Assembly: GCF_051967035.1 (NCBI RefSeq)
Contig: NZ_JBQCKK010000001.1
Location: forward strand, 372,001-436,000
Source of the DNA: Brevibacillus sp051967035
GTDB lineage: Bacteria; Bacillota; Bacilli; Brevibacillales; Brevibacillaceae
Reading direction: 5' to 3'
DNA: 64,000 bases
In this document: piece by piece, positions 8,184 through 16,619 of the stretch
Layout of the letters: every line of letters begins with the position of its first letter
How positions within the stretch are numbered: position 1 is the first letter of the stretch
The notes under the pieces: generated by a model
Seen by the model: only the letters and a program-made list of their open reading frames with translations
Told to the model about the DNA's origin: nothing
Databases searched by the model: none
Program-made: the position numbers and the translations under genes

Positions 8184-10049
8184 TTGACGACGAGCAAGAA
8201 AGACTTACGCGCGTATTTGCAAGATCACCTGCTGGTCGGAGACGGAGCCATGGCAACCCAGCTGCATGCGCTGGGTGCCCCGGTTGGTGTCAGTTTTGAA
8301 GAATTGTGTATATCCAACCCGCGCGTGGTGCATGAGGTCCATGCGTCGTACTATCAGGCAGGGGCGCGTCTCTTGGAAACGAATACGTTTTCGGCGAACC
8401 GGGACGCGCTCAGCCGCTACGGCCTGGAGCACAAGGTAGCGCGGATCAACCGCCTTGCCGTGGCCATTGCCCGCGAGGCGGCCCAGGATGATGCGTATGT
8501 AGCAGGCAGCATTGGCTCGATTTTGGCCGGGCGAGTCAAGAAAAAGGTACTGGATGAGTATCGGGACCAATACGAGGAACAGGCGATTGCCCTCCTGCAC
8601 GCCGGGGTAGACGCGCTGATTTTGGAGACGTTCCTTGATCTGGAGGAGCTTTTGCTCGCCGTCGAAGTCATCCGTCCGTTGACCGATGTGCCGGTCATCG
8701 CCCAGCTGGCCACGCTGGAGGTAGGGCGGACGCGCGACGGCTACTCGCTGACGGATGCGTTTCCCCAACTGAAAAAAGCAGGAGCCGATATCATCGGGCT
8801 GAACTGTCGGGTGGGACCGGCTGAAATTTTGCGCTCGTTTGAAAGTACGATCTTCCCGGACGATTCGCTGCTGTCGGCGTTTCCCAACGCCGGACGGCTG
8901 GGAATGACGGATGGGGAGTACGCCTTCAAGTCGTCTCCCGACTATTTTGCCGAAAGCGCCTTGCGCTTGCGCGACCAAGGGGTTCGCCTGATTGGCGGCT
9001 GTTGCGGAACCACTCCTGCGCACGTGAAGGCGATGGCAGACGCGCTCGCCTCGCAACAGCCGAAAGCCCGCGTGAATCCGCCGGTTGCTGCGAGAGAGCG
9101 CCCGCACATTTCCGTGGTCAGCACCCGTGAGCGGGAAAAGCCAAGCATTGTGGAACGGGTAAAAACAGGCACCACGATCATCGTCGAATTTGACCCGCCG
9201 CGCGATCTCGACGCCGAGCAGTTTTTGGACGGCTGCTGCGAGCTGCACAAGGCAGGGGCGGATGCGATTACGCTGGCAGACAACTCGCTTGCGACGGTGC
9301 GGATGAGCAACATGGCTCTCGGGGCGCTGATGAAAAACAAGCACGGGATCGATCCGCTGCTGCACATTGCCTGCCGCGACCGCAATCTGATCGGGCAGCA
9401 GTCCCATCTCATGGGACTGCACGCTCTCGGTATCGACCAGATTCTCGTGATTACCGGCGACCCGTCGCGCTTCGGCGATCTGCCAGGGGCCAGCTCGGTG
9501 TTCGATGTCACGTCCTTCGACCTGATCCGCATGGTGAAGCAGTTGAACGAAGGCGTTTCCTTCTCGGGACGTCCATTGAAACAAAAGGCCCAGTTTATCG
9601 TTGGCGCAGCCTTCAACCCGAACGTCCGCAACATGGCGGCAGCCGTTGCCCGGCTGGAAAAGAAAGTCGAGGCAGGGGCCGATTATATCATGACCCAGCC
9701 AGTATACGACGTCGAATCGATTCGGCTGGTACACGAGGCGACCAAGCACATCGGGGTTCCGGTCTTTATCGGAATCATGCCGTTGACCAGCTCCCGCAAT
9801 GCGGAGTTTCTGCACAACGAAGTTCCGGGCATCAAGCTTTCGCAAGAGGCGCTGGAGCGGATGAAAAAGGTGCAGGGTCCGGCAGCCAGACAGGAAGGAA
9901 TCGCCATCGCAAAAGAGCTGATTGATGCGGCCGTCCGCTATTTCAACGGCATCTACCTGATTACGCCCTTCAACTACTACGAGATGGCTGCGGAACTGAT
10001 TGCCTACGTGCGCCAGCAGAGCGCTCTGCTCAAAACGGCCCAGCCCTAG
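8184..10049 (+). CDS. yitJ: Bifunctional homocysteine S-methyltransferase / 5,10-methylene-THF reductase (YitJ-type)
   Basis: The first half is a homocysteine S-methyltransferase domain with zinc motif GGCCGTTP near residue 275. The second half (about 320-615) is a methylenetetrahydrofolate reductase (MetF-like) with the FAD-binding pattern GADxI, TITGDPSRFGD and TQPVYD. It should make 5-methyl-THF for MetH, which sits directly upstream. The likely start is TTG at 8184, with GAAGGG about 6 bases before it. The in-frame ATG at 8157 has no ribosome site. The 621-residue length matches B. subtilis YitJ. It is co-regulated with metH by the S-box. Confidence 0.93.
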   Translation: MTTSKKDLRAYLQDHLLVGDGAMATQLHALGAPVGVSFEELCISNPRVVHEVHASYYQAGARLLETNTFSANRDALSRYGLEHKVARINRLAVAIAREAAQDDAYVAGSIGSILAGRVKKKVLDEYRDQYEEQAIALLHAGVDALILETFLDLEELLLAVEVIRPLTDVPVIAQLATLEVGRTRDGYSLTDAFPQLKKAGADIIGLNCRVGPAEILRSFESTIFPDDSLLSAFPNAGRLGMTDGEYAFKSSPDYFAESALRLRDQGVRLIGGCCGTTPAHVKAMADALASQQPKARVNPPVAARERPHISVVSTREREKPSIVERVKTGTTIIVEFDPPRDLDAEQFLDGCCELHKAGADAITLADNSLATVRMSNMALGALMKNKHGIDPLLHIACRDRNLIGQQSHLMGLHALGIDQILVITGDPSRFGDLPGASSVFDVTSFDLIRMVKQLNEGVSFSGRPLKQKAQFIVGAAFNPNVRNMAAAVARLEKKVEAGADYIMTQPVYDVESIRLVHEATKHIGVPVFIGIMPLTSSRNAEFLHNEVPGIKLSQEALERMKKVQGPAARQEGIAIAKELIDAAVRYFNGIYLITPFNYYEMAAELIAYVRQQSALLKTAQP

Positions 10050-10112
10050 AAGGCTCCCGCTGCCACCCGCTTTTTCACCCTCTGGCCAACAGGCCCTCGC
10101 TTCAGACACAGG

Positions 10113-10144
10113 CAAAGCCCTGGTCGTTTACGCGAGGGCTTTTA
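10113..10144 (+). terminator. Terminator of the metH operon
   Basis: The stem AAAGCCCT/AGGGCTTTT with a following T-rich stretch lies past the yitJ stop. It overlaps the last codons of the convergent kinase-like gene. Confidence 0.55.
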
Positions 10145-11114
10145 GTTGGTCGAGCATGTACGCGGTCTTCAATGCTTCGCGTGTGCAAAATTGGTGAATG
10201 GCCGCCGCATCCATCTGCTCGTACTGCTTCATGCGCAAAAAGCGTTCCAGCATGTGCGGAAAGGCGAGATCGACAAACAGCAGGTGCAGCTGCTCGGTAG
10301 ACAGCGGATTTTCTTGCAAATAGCCGCGCAGCAGGGAGACAAACAACTGCTCGTTCCAGTCCCCCTTCTTGCGCATGGCAAGCGAAAGCACGCGGCTGAT
10401 GTCTTTGGAAGGAAAGTCGTAGCGGACATCTTCCCAGTCGATAATCGCGATCCGTTTGTTGCGTGCGAGCAAATTGCCGTTGTTGAAATCGCCGTGGCAG
10501 AGAAAGTGCCTGTCAAGTGGCGTTTTTTTCCACTTGGCGAAATAGGCGGACGACTTCAACTGCTCCCGTGCCGTCTCTCCGGCCTGGCGAAAATAGGGGA
10601 GGTACTCGACGATTGTGGAGAAGCGCGGCTTCTGTTTGTCTTTGTGCCGTTGTTCCCACTTTTCCAGGGCGGCCAGGTCTGTTTTGTATTCCTCCGACCA
10701 TGTGGGGGCGCCGTTGTACAGCTCGCCGTGCTTGGAGGTAAAGCCGAGCGAGCTTTTGTGAAACCGCCCCAGCACAGCGCCGACCTGCTCCAGTCTGGCG
10801 GGCGAGTTGTAGGCGATTTTCGGCCAGGACAGCCACTGATGGAGGACGAACAGATTGCCTTTCCAGACGATCGAACGCTTGCTGCTTTTCGTCCGCTGAA
10901 TACCGGGGATGAGGATGCCCTTTTTGCGCAAATACGCTTCGGCATTCAGGATGAAATGCTGGCGCTCTTTCGGCAAATATGAGATTTTGCCGATGAATTT
11001 GCCTATAGAGGTATCGAAAAAAACAACGAGCGATTTGGGCGTTTCGCGAAGCTTTTCGTGGTGCGATACGGTCAGGGCGTATTTTTGCTCGATCTTGCGG
11101 ATGAGGTCGTTCAT
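10128..11114 (-). CDS. CotS-family spore coat kinase-like protein
   Basis: The protein has an aminoglycoside-phosphotransferase (APH) fold and 328 residues. The Brenner-type catalytic motif LCHGDFNNGN lies near 215. A metal-binding IIDWEDVRYD motif follows, then SKDISRVL, as in the CotS/YsxE/YutH/YtaA group of spore coat proteins. The ATG at 11114 follows AAGGGAGG. The catalytic Asp and Asn are present, so activity is possible, but the substrate is unknown. The gene is 78 bases downstream of mug on the same strand. It is a coat protein by family; a metabolic kinase is the alternative. Confidence 0.8.
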   Translation of the reverse strand: MNDLIRKIEQKYALTVSHHEKLRETPKSLVVFFDTSIGKFIGKISYLPKERQHFILNAEAYLRKKGILIPGIQRTKSSKRSIVWKGNLFVLHQWLSWPKIAYNSPARLEQVGAVLGRFHKSSLGFTSKHGELYNGAPTWSEEYKTDLAALEKWEQRHKDKQKPRFSTIVEYLPYFRQAGETAREQLKSSAYFAKWKKTPLDRHFLCHGDFNNGNLLARNKRIAIIDWEDVRYDFPSKDISRVLSLAMRKKGDWNEQLFVSLLRGYLQENPLSTEQLHLLFVDLAFPHMLERFLRMKQYEQMDAAAIHQFCTREALKTAYMLDQLKALA

Positions 11115-11143
11115 CCGGTTTGCGCCTCCCTTGCGTGTAAGAA

Positions 11144-11160
11144 CGTACGATTATCGTACG
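11144..11160. promoter_or_regulatory. Perfect palindrome upstream of the CotS-like gene
   Basis: CGTACGA and TCGTACG arms flank TTA, 30 bases before the gene start and inside the 78-base gap to mug. It is a possible operator or mRNA hairpin; there is no T-run for termination. Confidence 0.4.
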
Positions 11161-11192
11161 CCCGAGGGAGCGCGGAGTTGACACAAACCGGC

Positions 11193-11771
11193 TCAGTCGC
11201 GCGGCACAGGCAGCGGATGCCAGTTCTTTTCCCGCAAAAAGGCGCTAAGCTCGGCGAATCTGGCGATTTTCTCCGCGCGCGTGTAGGACGCATTGGCGCC
11301 ACTGGTGGACGGGATCACGAACAAATAACTGCCCGCCCAGTCCGTGGTGCCGAAAGCTTTTTCCGGCTGCAAGCCGAGCGAGACAGCCGCTTTCTTTTGG
11401 CCCGTGGCATGGCGAAAGGCGGTGATCCCGTTAAAGCAGATGACGCGCGGGCGATAGGTCTGGATCATCTGCACGAACTGCTCGGCCCCTGTCGCGAAGT
11501 CGTCGCGGGTGAGGTCTTGCGACGAGCGGGTAGGGCGCGAGACGAGATCGGTGATGCCGTAGTCGTATTCCAAAAGCAGGGCGGTTTCCTCCGGGCGCAA
11601 CTGCCGGGGAGTAAGCCCGCCTTCGAACAGGCCGCGCCAAAACAAATTCGCCGGGTTCGCGTAGTGGAAGCCGGCCGTTGCCGAGACGCGGCCGGGATTG
11701 ATGCCGCAAAACAAAACCGCCAGATTGCGGCGGATGTAGGTCGGCAGCCATCGTTTTGTAAAGTCGGCCAA
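11193..11771 (-). CDS. mug: Mismatch-specific uracil/thymine-DNA glycosylase
   Basis: This belongs to the MUG/TDG group of the uracil-DNA glycosylase superfamily and removes U or T opposite G in base-excision repair. It shows the catalytic-site motif CGINPG near residue 24 and the family block AGFHYANPANLFW. RPEETALLLEYDYGITDLV and the late motif VIPSTSGANA follow. The likely start is TTG at 11771 (LADFTKRW) with GGAGGG 7 bases upstream. Longer in-frame starts up to 11885 lack a ribosome site and would cross the neighbouring terminator. The protein is 192 residues, close to the family size. Confidence 0.9.
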   Translation of the reverse strand: MADFTKRWLPTYIRRNLAVLFCGINPGRVSATAGFHYANPANLFWRGLFEGGLTPRQLRPEETALLLEYDYGITDLVSRPTRSSQDLTRDDFATGAEQFVQMIQTYRPRVICFNGITAFRHATGQKKAAVSLGLQPEKAFGTTDWAGSYLFVIPSTSGANASYTRAEKIARFAELSAFLREKNWHPLPVPRD

Positions 11772-11847
11772 GGCGATTCCCTCCGTTTTTTCCCCATTGT
11801 AGCACATCCAAGAATGCTTGCCGAAGCACGCACGAGTAGCGGTCATG

Positions 11848-11875
11848 AAAAAAGCGCTCCCGGATCGGGAACGCT
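11848..11875 (-). terminator. Terminator of the M32 carboxypeptidase gene
   Basis: On the minus strand AGCG-TCCCG pairs with CGGGA-CGCT and is followed by a run of six T. Confidence 0.75.
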
Positions 11876-11889
11876 GTAGGTACAACCTG

Positions 11890-13410
11890 TTACAGTTTGT
11901 AGATGTCGGTATATTTTTTCTCCAGATAATCCATCAGGTACGTGGCGTTGGTGCCCTCCCCGGTGATCGCTTGCACCAGTTCGAGCGGGCTTTTCATTTT
12001 GCCGTGCTGATGAATGTTTTCTTTGAGCCAAGCGCGGATGGGCGCGAAATCTCCGTGCGCCACGAGTTCCTCGAAGCCTGCGATCTCGTTTTTCATCGCA
12101 TGAGCAAACTGGGCGGCGTACACGTTACCGAGCGAATAAGTAGGGAAGTAGCCGAAGCTGCCGCCGGACCAGTGCACATCCTGGAGGACGCCCAGCGTGT
12201 CGGTTGGCGGCTCGACACCCAGGTATTCCTTCATCTTTTCGTTCCAGAGCTGCGGCAGATCGGCCACCTGGATCGTCTGGTTGATGAGTCCTTTTTCGAT
12301 CTCGTAGCGAATCATGACGTGCAGGTTGTACGTCAGTTCATCGGCCTCGGTGCGGATGAACGACGGGGTCACCGAGTTGACAGCGCGGTACAGGTCTTCC
12401 GCCGTCACGCCTGCGAACTGCGTCGGGAACGCTTTTTGCAGATCACCGAAAAAGTGCTTCCAGAACGGCAGGCTGCGCCCGATCATGTTTTCCCAGAAGC
12501 GGGACTGCGACTCGTGAATGCCCATCGAGGTGCCCTCGCACAGCGGGGTAAACAGCAGCTCCGGGTTGATGTTTTGCTCGTACATGGCGTGGCCCGCCTC
12601 GTGAATGCAGCTGAACAAGGCGGAGTTGAAATCGTTTTCATCGTAGCGCGTTGTGATGCGGACATCGCCCGGATTGAAGGTCGTGCAGAACGGATGCACG
12701 CTTCTGTCCATCCGGCCCGCCTTGAAGTCGTAGCCGATTTTCTCCAGAACGTAGCGGCTGAACGCTTCCTGCTCGGCAACAGGGAAGTTTTTGCGCAAGA
12801 ACGAGGTGTCCGGCTTGTGCGGGGAGTCGGCGATCGCCTGGACCAGCTTGACGGTTTTTTCCCGCAAGGTGGCGAAGATCGGATCGAGCTGATCGACGGT
12901 CATGCCCGGCTCGTACAGGTCGAGCAAGGTGTTGTACTTGTTCTTGCCGTCGTGTCCCCAATAATCGATGAACGCCAGCTGGAAGTTGACGATTTTCTCC
13001 AGGTACGGCTGGAACATGGCAAAGTCGTTGTTGGCCCTGGCTTCTTCCCACACCGTTTCCGCCTGGGAAGTCAACACGACAAACTCCTGGTACTGGGCTG
13101 CCGGAATTTTTTTGTTGCGGTCGAACTCTTTTTTGCATTCGAGTACGGTGTGGCGGGTGATGTCATCGAGCGCTTCCAGCGCGGACGGCTCGCTCAGCTC
13201 GGCGAGAAACGCTTCCATTTCCGCGGACGTCGCCAGCTTGAACTGTTCGCCAGCCAGCACGCCGATGATTTCGGAGCGGGCATCCATTCCTTTGCGGGGA
13301 GCTTGTGTCGCCTTGTCCCAATGCAGGACGGCGAGCGCCTGGTTGTAGCTGGTCATTTTTTTCACATAGGCCCGAAAATCGGCCGCGCGTGTCTCGAGAT
13401 TCGTCGTCAT
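11890..13410 (-). CDS. M32 metallocarboxypeptidase (thermostable carboxypeptidase 1 type)
   Basis: This is a zinc (or cobalt) carboxypeptidase releasing C-terminal residues from peptides, expected in the cytoplasm. The 506-residue, largely helical protein has the HEXXH-type site HEAGHAMYEQN near residue 269 and the downstream glutamate block HESQSRFWEN. It also has the family-specific C-terminal stretch HWSGGSFGYFPTYSLGN. The ATG at 13410 follows TAGGAGG at 6 bases; a longer in-frame extension to 13566 has no ribosome site. It is monocistronic and divergent from prfC. Confidence 0.95.
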   Translation of the reverse strand: MTTNLETRAADFRAYVKKMTSYNQALAVLHWDKATQAPRKGMDARSEIIGVLAGEQFKLATSAEMEAFLAELSEPSALEALDDITRHTVLECKKEFDRNKKIPAAQYQEFVVLTSQAETVWEEARANNDFAMFQPYLEKIVNFQLAFIDYWGHDGKNKYNTLLDLYEPGMTVDQLDPIFATLREKTVKLVQAIADSPHKPDTSFLRKNFPVAEQEAFSRYVLEKIGYDFKAGRMDRSVHPFCTTFNPGDVRITTRYDENDFNSALFSCIHEAGHAMYEQNINPELLFTPLCEGTSMGIHESQSRFWENMIGRSLPFWKHFFGDLQKAFPTQFAGVTAEDLYRAVNSVTPSFIRTEADELTYNLHVMIRYEIEKGLINQTIQVADLPQLWNEKMKEYLGVEPPTDTLGVLQDVHWSGGSFGYFPTYSLGNVYAAQFAHAMKNEIAGFEELVAHGDFAPIRAWLKENIHQHGKMKSPLELVQAITGEGTNATYLMDYLEKKYTDIYKL

Positions 13411-13601
13411 GAAGTTCCTCCTATTTGCTTGATGTGCATAGCTAGGTAATGAATATGTATGACATGCATTCAAAAAAATTTTACTACATACTATTATAAC
13501 GGCTTGCAGAAAAATTACTAGGTGGATGCAGGGCACATTTGTCGGTATAATCGTAGAGGAAAACAATCAGGCATCTTATTTGCGATGACAGGAGAATGAA
13601 A

Positions 13602-15200
13602 ATGAGTCAAACCAACCCCCAATGGGAACATGAGATAGCAAAACGCCGTACCTTTGCCATTATCTCCCACCCGGATGCGGGCAAAACAACGATGACGGAA
13701 AAGCTGCTCTACTACGGCGGAGCCATTCGCGAGGCAGGGATGGTCAAAGGGCGGAAAAACTCCAAGCACGCCACCTCCGACTGGATGGAGATCGAGAAAA
13801 AGCGCGGAATCTCCGTGACGTCCAGTGCGATGGACTTTGAATACAAAGGGCACCATATCAATATTTTGGACACTCCCGGTCACCAGGACTTCAGCGAAGA
13901 CACATACCGCACCCTGACCGCCGCCGATGCCGCTGTCATGATTATCGACGTGGCCAAAGGGGTGGAGGCGCAGACGATCAAGCTGTTCAAAGTCTGTCGG
14001 ATGCGGGGCATCCCGATTTTTACGTTCGTCAACAAGCTCGACCGCCACGGGAAGGACCCGTTTGAGCTCTTGGAAGAGATCGAGCGCGTGCTGGGCATCC
14101 GCTCGTACCCGATGAACTGGCCGATTGGCATGGGCAGCTCCTTCAGCGGGGTCTACGACCGGATGAAATCCCGCGTCGAGCTGTACCAGAACAACACGCA
14201 GCACGAAGAAATTTCGTTTTTCCCGGTCGAGGGAGCAGAGGACCCGCTGATCGGCGAGCGCGTCGGTCAGGAGCTGTGGCAGCAGTTGCAGGATGAAATC
14301 TCCCTGCTCGACGTCGCCGGGGACGAATTCGATCCCGAACTGATCGCCAAAGGACAGCTGACACCCGTATTTTTCGGCAGTGCGATCAACAACTTCGGGG
14401 TGCAGACCTTCCTGGACAACTTTTTGCAAATGGCGCCAGCCCCTTCGGCGAAAAAGAGCAATATCGGCCTGATCGATCCGTACACGAATCCGTTTTCCGG
14501 CTTCATTTTCAAAATCCAGGCCAACATGAATCCGGCGCACCGCGACCGCATCGCCTTTTTGCGCATCTGCTCCGGCAAGTTCGAGCGGGGCATGTCCGTG
14601 AAGCACGTGCGTCTCGGCAAAGACATCAAGCTGGCTCAGCCTGTGCAGTTCATGGCGCAGGATCGTGAAATCGTCGAGGAGTCGTTTGCTGGCGACGTCA
14701 TCGGCTTGTTCGACCCGGGCATTTTCCAGATCGGCGATACGCTTTGCGTCGGCCAATCGTTCGAGTACGAGGAAATGCCGCACTTCTCGCCGGAGTTTTT
14801 CTCCAAGGTGATGGTGAAAGACGCGATGAAGCACAAGCAGTTCCAGAAAGGCATCATGCAGCTGACAGAGGAAGGGACGGTACAGTTGTTCCGCACCTAT
14901 CCGATGGAAGAACTGATTCTCGGCGTAGTCGGCGTCCTGCAGTTCGAGGTGCTGGAATACCGTCTCAAGGCCGAGTACGGAGTCGAGATCGTGCTGACGA
15001 GAATGCCGTACCAGATCGCCCGTTGGCTGGAAGGCGACAAGGCGGCGCTCGACGCCGTGAAAAACAAGACGGTTACCGACCGTTATGGACGCCCGGTGAT
15101 GCTGTTTGAAAGCGAGTATCAGCTGCGGGTCGCCATGGAAAAGTATTCGTCGATCAAGTTCCACGAAAGCTCGCTCGGCTTGAAGGCGACACAAGCGTAA
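13602..15200 (+). CDS. prfC: Peptide chain release factor 3
   Basis: This translational GTPase recycles RF1/RF2 from the ribosome after termination. The G motifs are clear: SHPDAGKTT (G1), GISVTSS (G2), DTPGHQD (G3) and NKLD (G4), followed by the RF3-type C-terminal domain in 532 residues. The ATG at 13602 was chosen because AGGAG lies 7 bases before it, while the ATG at 13596 is too close. A TATAAT lies at 13546-13551 as a candidate -10. B. subtilis lacks prfC, so its presence points away from that species. Confidence 0.96.
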   Translation: MSQTNPQWEHEIAKRRTFAIISHPDAGKTTMTEKLLYYGGAIREAGMVKGRKNSKHATSDWMEIEKKRGISVTSSAMDFEYKGHHINILDTPGHQDFSEDTYRTLTAADAAVMIIDVAKGVEAQTIKLFKVCRMRGIPIFTFVNKLDRHGKDPFELLEEIERVLGIRSYPMNWPIGMGSSFSGVYDRMKSRVELYQNNTQHEEISFFPVEGAEDPLIGERVGQELWQQLQDEISLLDVAGDEFDPELIAKGQLTPVFFGSAINNFGVQTFLDNFLQMAPAPSAKKSNIGLIDPYTNPFSGFIFKIQANMNPAHRDRIAFLRICSGKFERGMSVKHVRLGKDIKLAQPVQFMAQDREIVEESFAGDVIGLFDPGIFQIGDTLCVGQSFEYEEMPHFSPEFFSKVMVKDAMKHKQFQKGIMQLTEEGTVQLFRTYPMEELILGVVGVLQFEVLEYRLKAEYGVEIVLTRMPYQIARWLEGDKAALDAVKNKTVTDRYGRPVMLFESEYQLRVAMEKYSSIKFHESSLGLKATQA

Positions 15201-15213
15201 CCGACACAAAAGA

Positions 15214-15249
15214 GCAGGATCTCGCGCAAGCGGCGGGGTCCTGTTTTTC
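15214..15249 (+). terminator. Terminator of prfC
   Basis: CAGGA-TCTCGC pairs imperfectly with GCGGCGGGG-TCCTG and is followed by a run of T. Confidence 0.65.
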
Positions 15250-15323
15250 TTTTCCGATCCTACTTGGACGACTCCCCTCATATACTGGGACAAAGACGGG
15301 CGGGATGAGAGGAAGGGAATGTC

Positions 15324-16475
15324 GTGAGGGTTCTGTTGTTGGTCGTGTTGTTTCTCGTTGCCTTCGACATGCACGCACAGACGCCGCTATTGGCGCCGTA
15401 CTTGAATATGTTGGGTGTGTCGGCCGCCATGATCGGCTTTGTGCTGGGCGGCTATGCGGTCAGCAATCTGACCGGAAATCTGTTCGCGGGTCCTTTTCTT
15501 GATCGGTTTCCGAAAAAGTGGTTTATCGCCGGAGGCTTGATTCTGGCCGGGTTTATGCTGATTGGTCAGGGCGTCGTGACGCATACGGGCGGTTTTTTTG
15601 CTTTTCGGCTGTTGCTTGGCTTTGTCATGGCTTTCGTCTCTCCCGCTTGCTCGGCCATGCTGGGCGAGACGGGCAGAACAGCGCTTGAACAAGGCGAAAT
15701 CATGGGCAAAAAAGGACTGGTGCTTACGACAGCGGGGATTGTGTCGCCTGCGGTCGGCAGCTTTTTTGCCGTTCAGTTCGGCTACGGCCAATCGTTTGTC
15801 ATTCTCGGTTACATCATGATCGTTGCTGGCGTGTTTTCCTGGCTCGTGCTTCCGGCCAAAGTGGCTGGCGGCGGCGTTCCTGCCAAGCCGTTGCCCCAGG
15901 CGGAAGGGCGGCAGCGCCTGCTGATGATTCTGGAAAATCGTCTGCTGTACCCGGCTTTTTTGGGCGGGTTTGCGATTATGTACGCGCAAGGGACGATCAT
16001 TTACGAGGTGCCGCTGCTCGTGCAAAAGCAAGGAATGTCGCCAGCCGTGACCGGCATATTGTTCAGCTTGAAAGGTTTGGGGGCGCTGGCGATTCTCTGC
16101 CAGTTCTGGCTGCACAAAGTCCCGGCGGAGACGCGCGGCTTCGCCGGACTCGGGGTGCTCAGCGCGCTTCTGTACATGCTGGCGCTCGGGGTGGCGATCC
16201 CGATTCAGGTCATGATGTTTTTGTTCGGCGCCTGCTTCGGCATGCTGTTTCCGACGTTTGCCACGATCTTGACGGTACATTCGCCGCGCGAGCTGTACGG
16301 CAGCGTGTTCAGCATCTACTCGGCGGTGCTGTCCGTCGGAGCAGTGCTGAGCCCGGTCATCGCGGGCTTGTTGGGGAATTGGCATCATTCGTACTTTATT
16401 GCCTTCTTCGTCACGGCAGGAGTGTGTTTGATTGGCGGGCTGCATCGGTTGTTGCTGAGCGGGGTGACGCGCTGA
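15324..16475 (+). CDS. MFS transporter, 12 TM type
   Basis: This is a major facilitator superfamily carrier of 383 residues and about 12 membrane helices, without a large cytoplasmic tail. A loop 2-3 motif-A remnant is visible as GPFLDRFPKKW near residue 60. The substrate is unknown; hydrophobic efflux or small-molecule uptake are both possible. The GTG at 15324 follows GGAAGGGA. It lies just upstream of the Fur-regulated siderophore locus on the same strand, but that locus has its own promoter at 16516, so a functional link is only suggestive. Confidence 0.85.
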   Translation: MRVLLLVVLFLVAFDMHAQTPLLAPYLNMLGVSAAMIGFVLGGYAVSNLTGNLFAGPFLDRFPKKWFIAGGLILAGFMLIGQGVVTHTGGFFAFRLLLGFVMAFVSPACSAMLGETGRTALEQGEIMGKKGLVLTTAGIVSPAVGSFFAVQFGYGQSFVILGYIMIVAGVFSWLVLPAKVAGGGVPAKPLPQAEGRQRLLMILENRLLYPAFLGGFAIMYAQGTIIYEVPLLVQKQGMSPAVTGILFSLKGLGALAILCQFWLHKVPAETRGFAGLGVLSALLYMLALGVAIPIQVMMFLFGACFGMLFPTFATILTVHSPRELYGSVFSIYSAVLSVGAVLSPVIAGLLGNWHHSYFIAFFVTAGVCLIGGLHRLLLSGVTR

Positions 16476-16515
16476 GAGAGCTGTTTCGCACCGCGCCGCT
16501 GGCAGGATCCGTGGG

Positions 16516-16544
16516 TTGATCGGGGGAGCAAATTCCCTTATAAT
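16516..16544 (+). promoter_or_regulatory. Sigma-A promoter of the AraC-type gene
   Basis: TTGATC (16516-16521) and a perfect TATAAT (16539-16544) are 17 bases apart, directly upstream of a Fur-box-like sequence. Confidence 0.75.
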
Positions 16545-16558
16545 ACCGATGTGTTTTT

Positions 16559-16573
16559 TGAAAATTATTCTCA
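16559..16573. promoter_or_regulatory. Fur box upstream of AraC-type regulator
   Basis: TGAAAATTATTCTCA matches the Bacillus 7-1-7 Fur consensus TGATAATNATTATCA at all but two positions. It lies about 15 bases after the -10, so bound Fur would block transcription when iron is plentiful. Confidence 0.7.
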
Positions 16574-16619
16574 ATGAGAAGCAAACGGCTACGGATGCGA
16601 ATAGGCAGGTGTCATTTGG

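Noticed and set aside
8205..10115. 636-residue frame opposite the HMT/MTHFR gene
   Set aside because: It mirrors the true gene and has no recognisable domain or ribosome site.
11818..13449. 543-residue frame opposite the M32 carboxypeptidase
   Set aside because: It is antisense to a protein with a clear zinc site; no ribosome site or family match.
13518..15374. 618-residue frame opposite prfC
   Set aside because: It is antisense to a complete RF3 with all G motifs.
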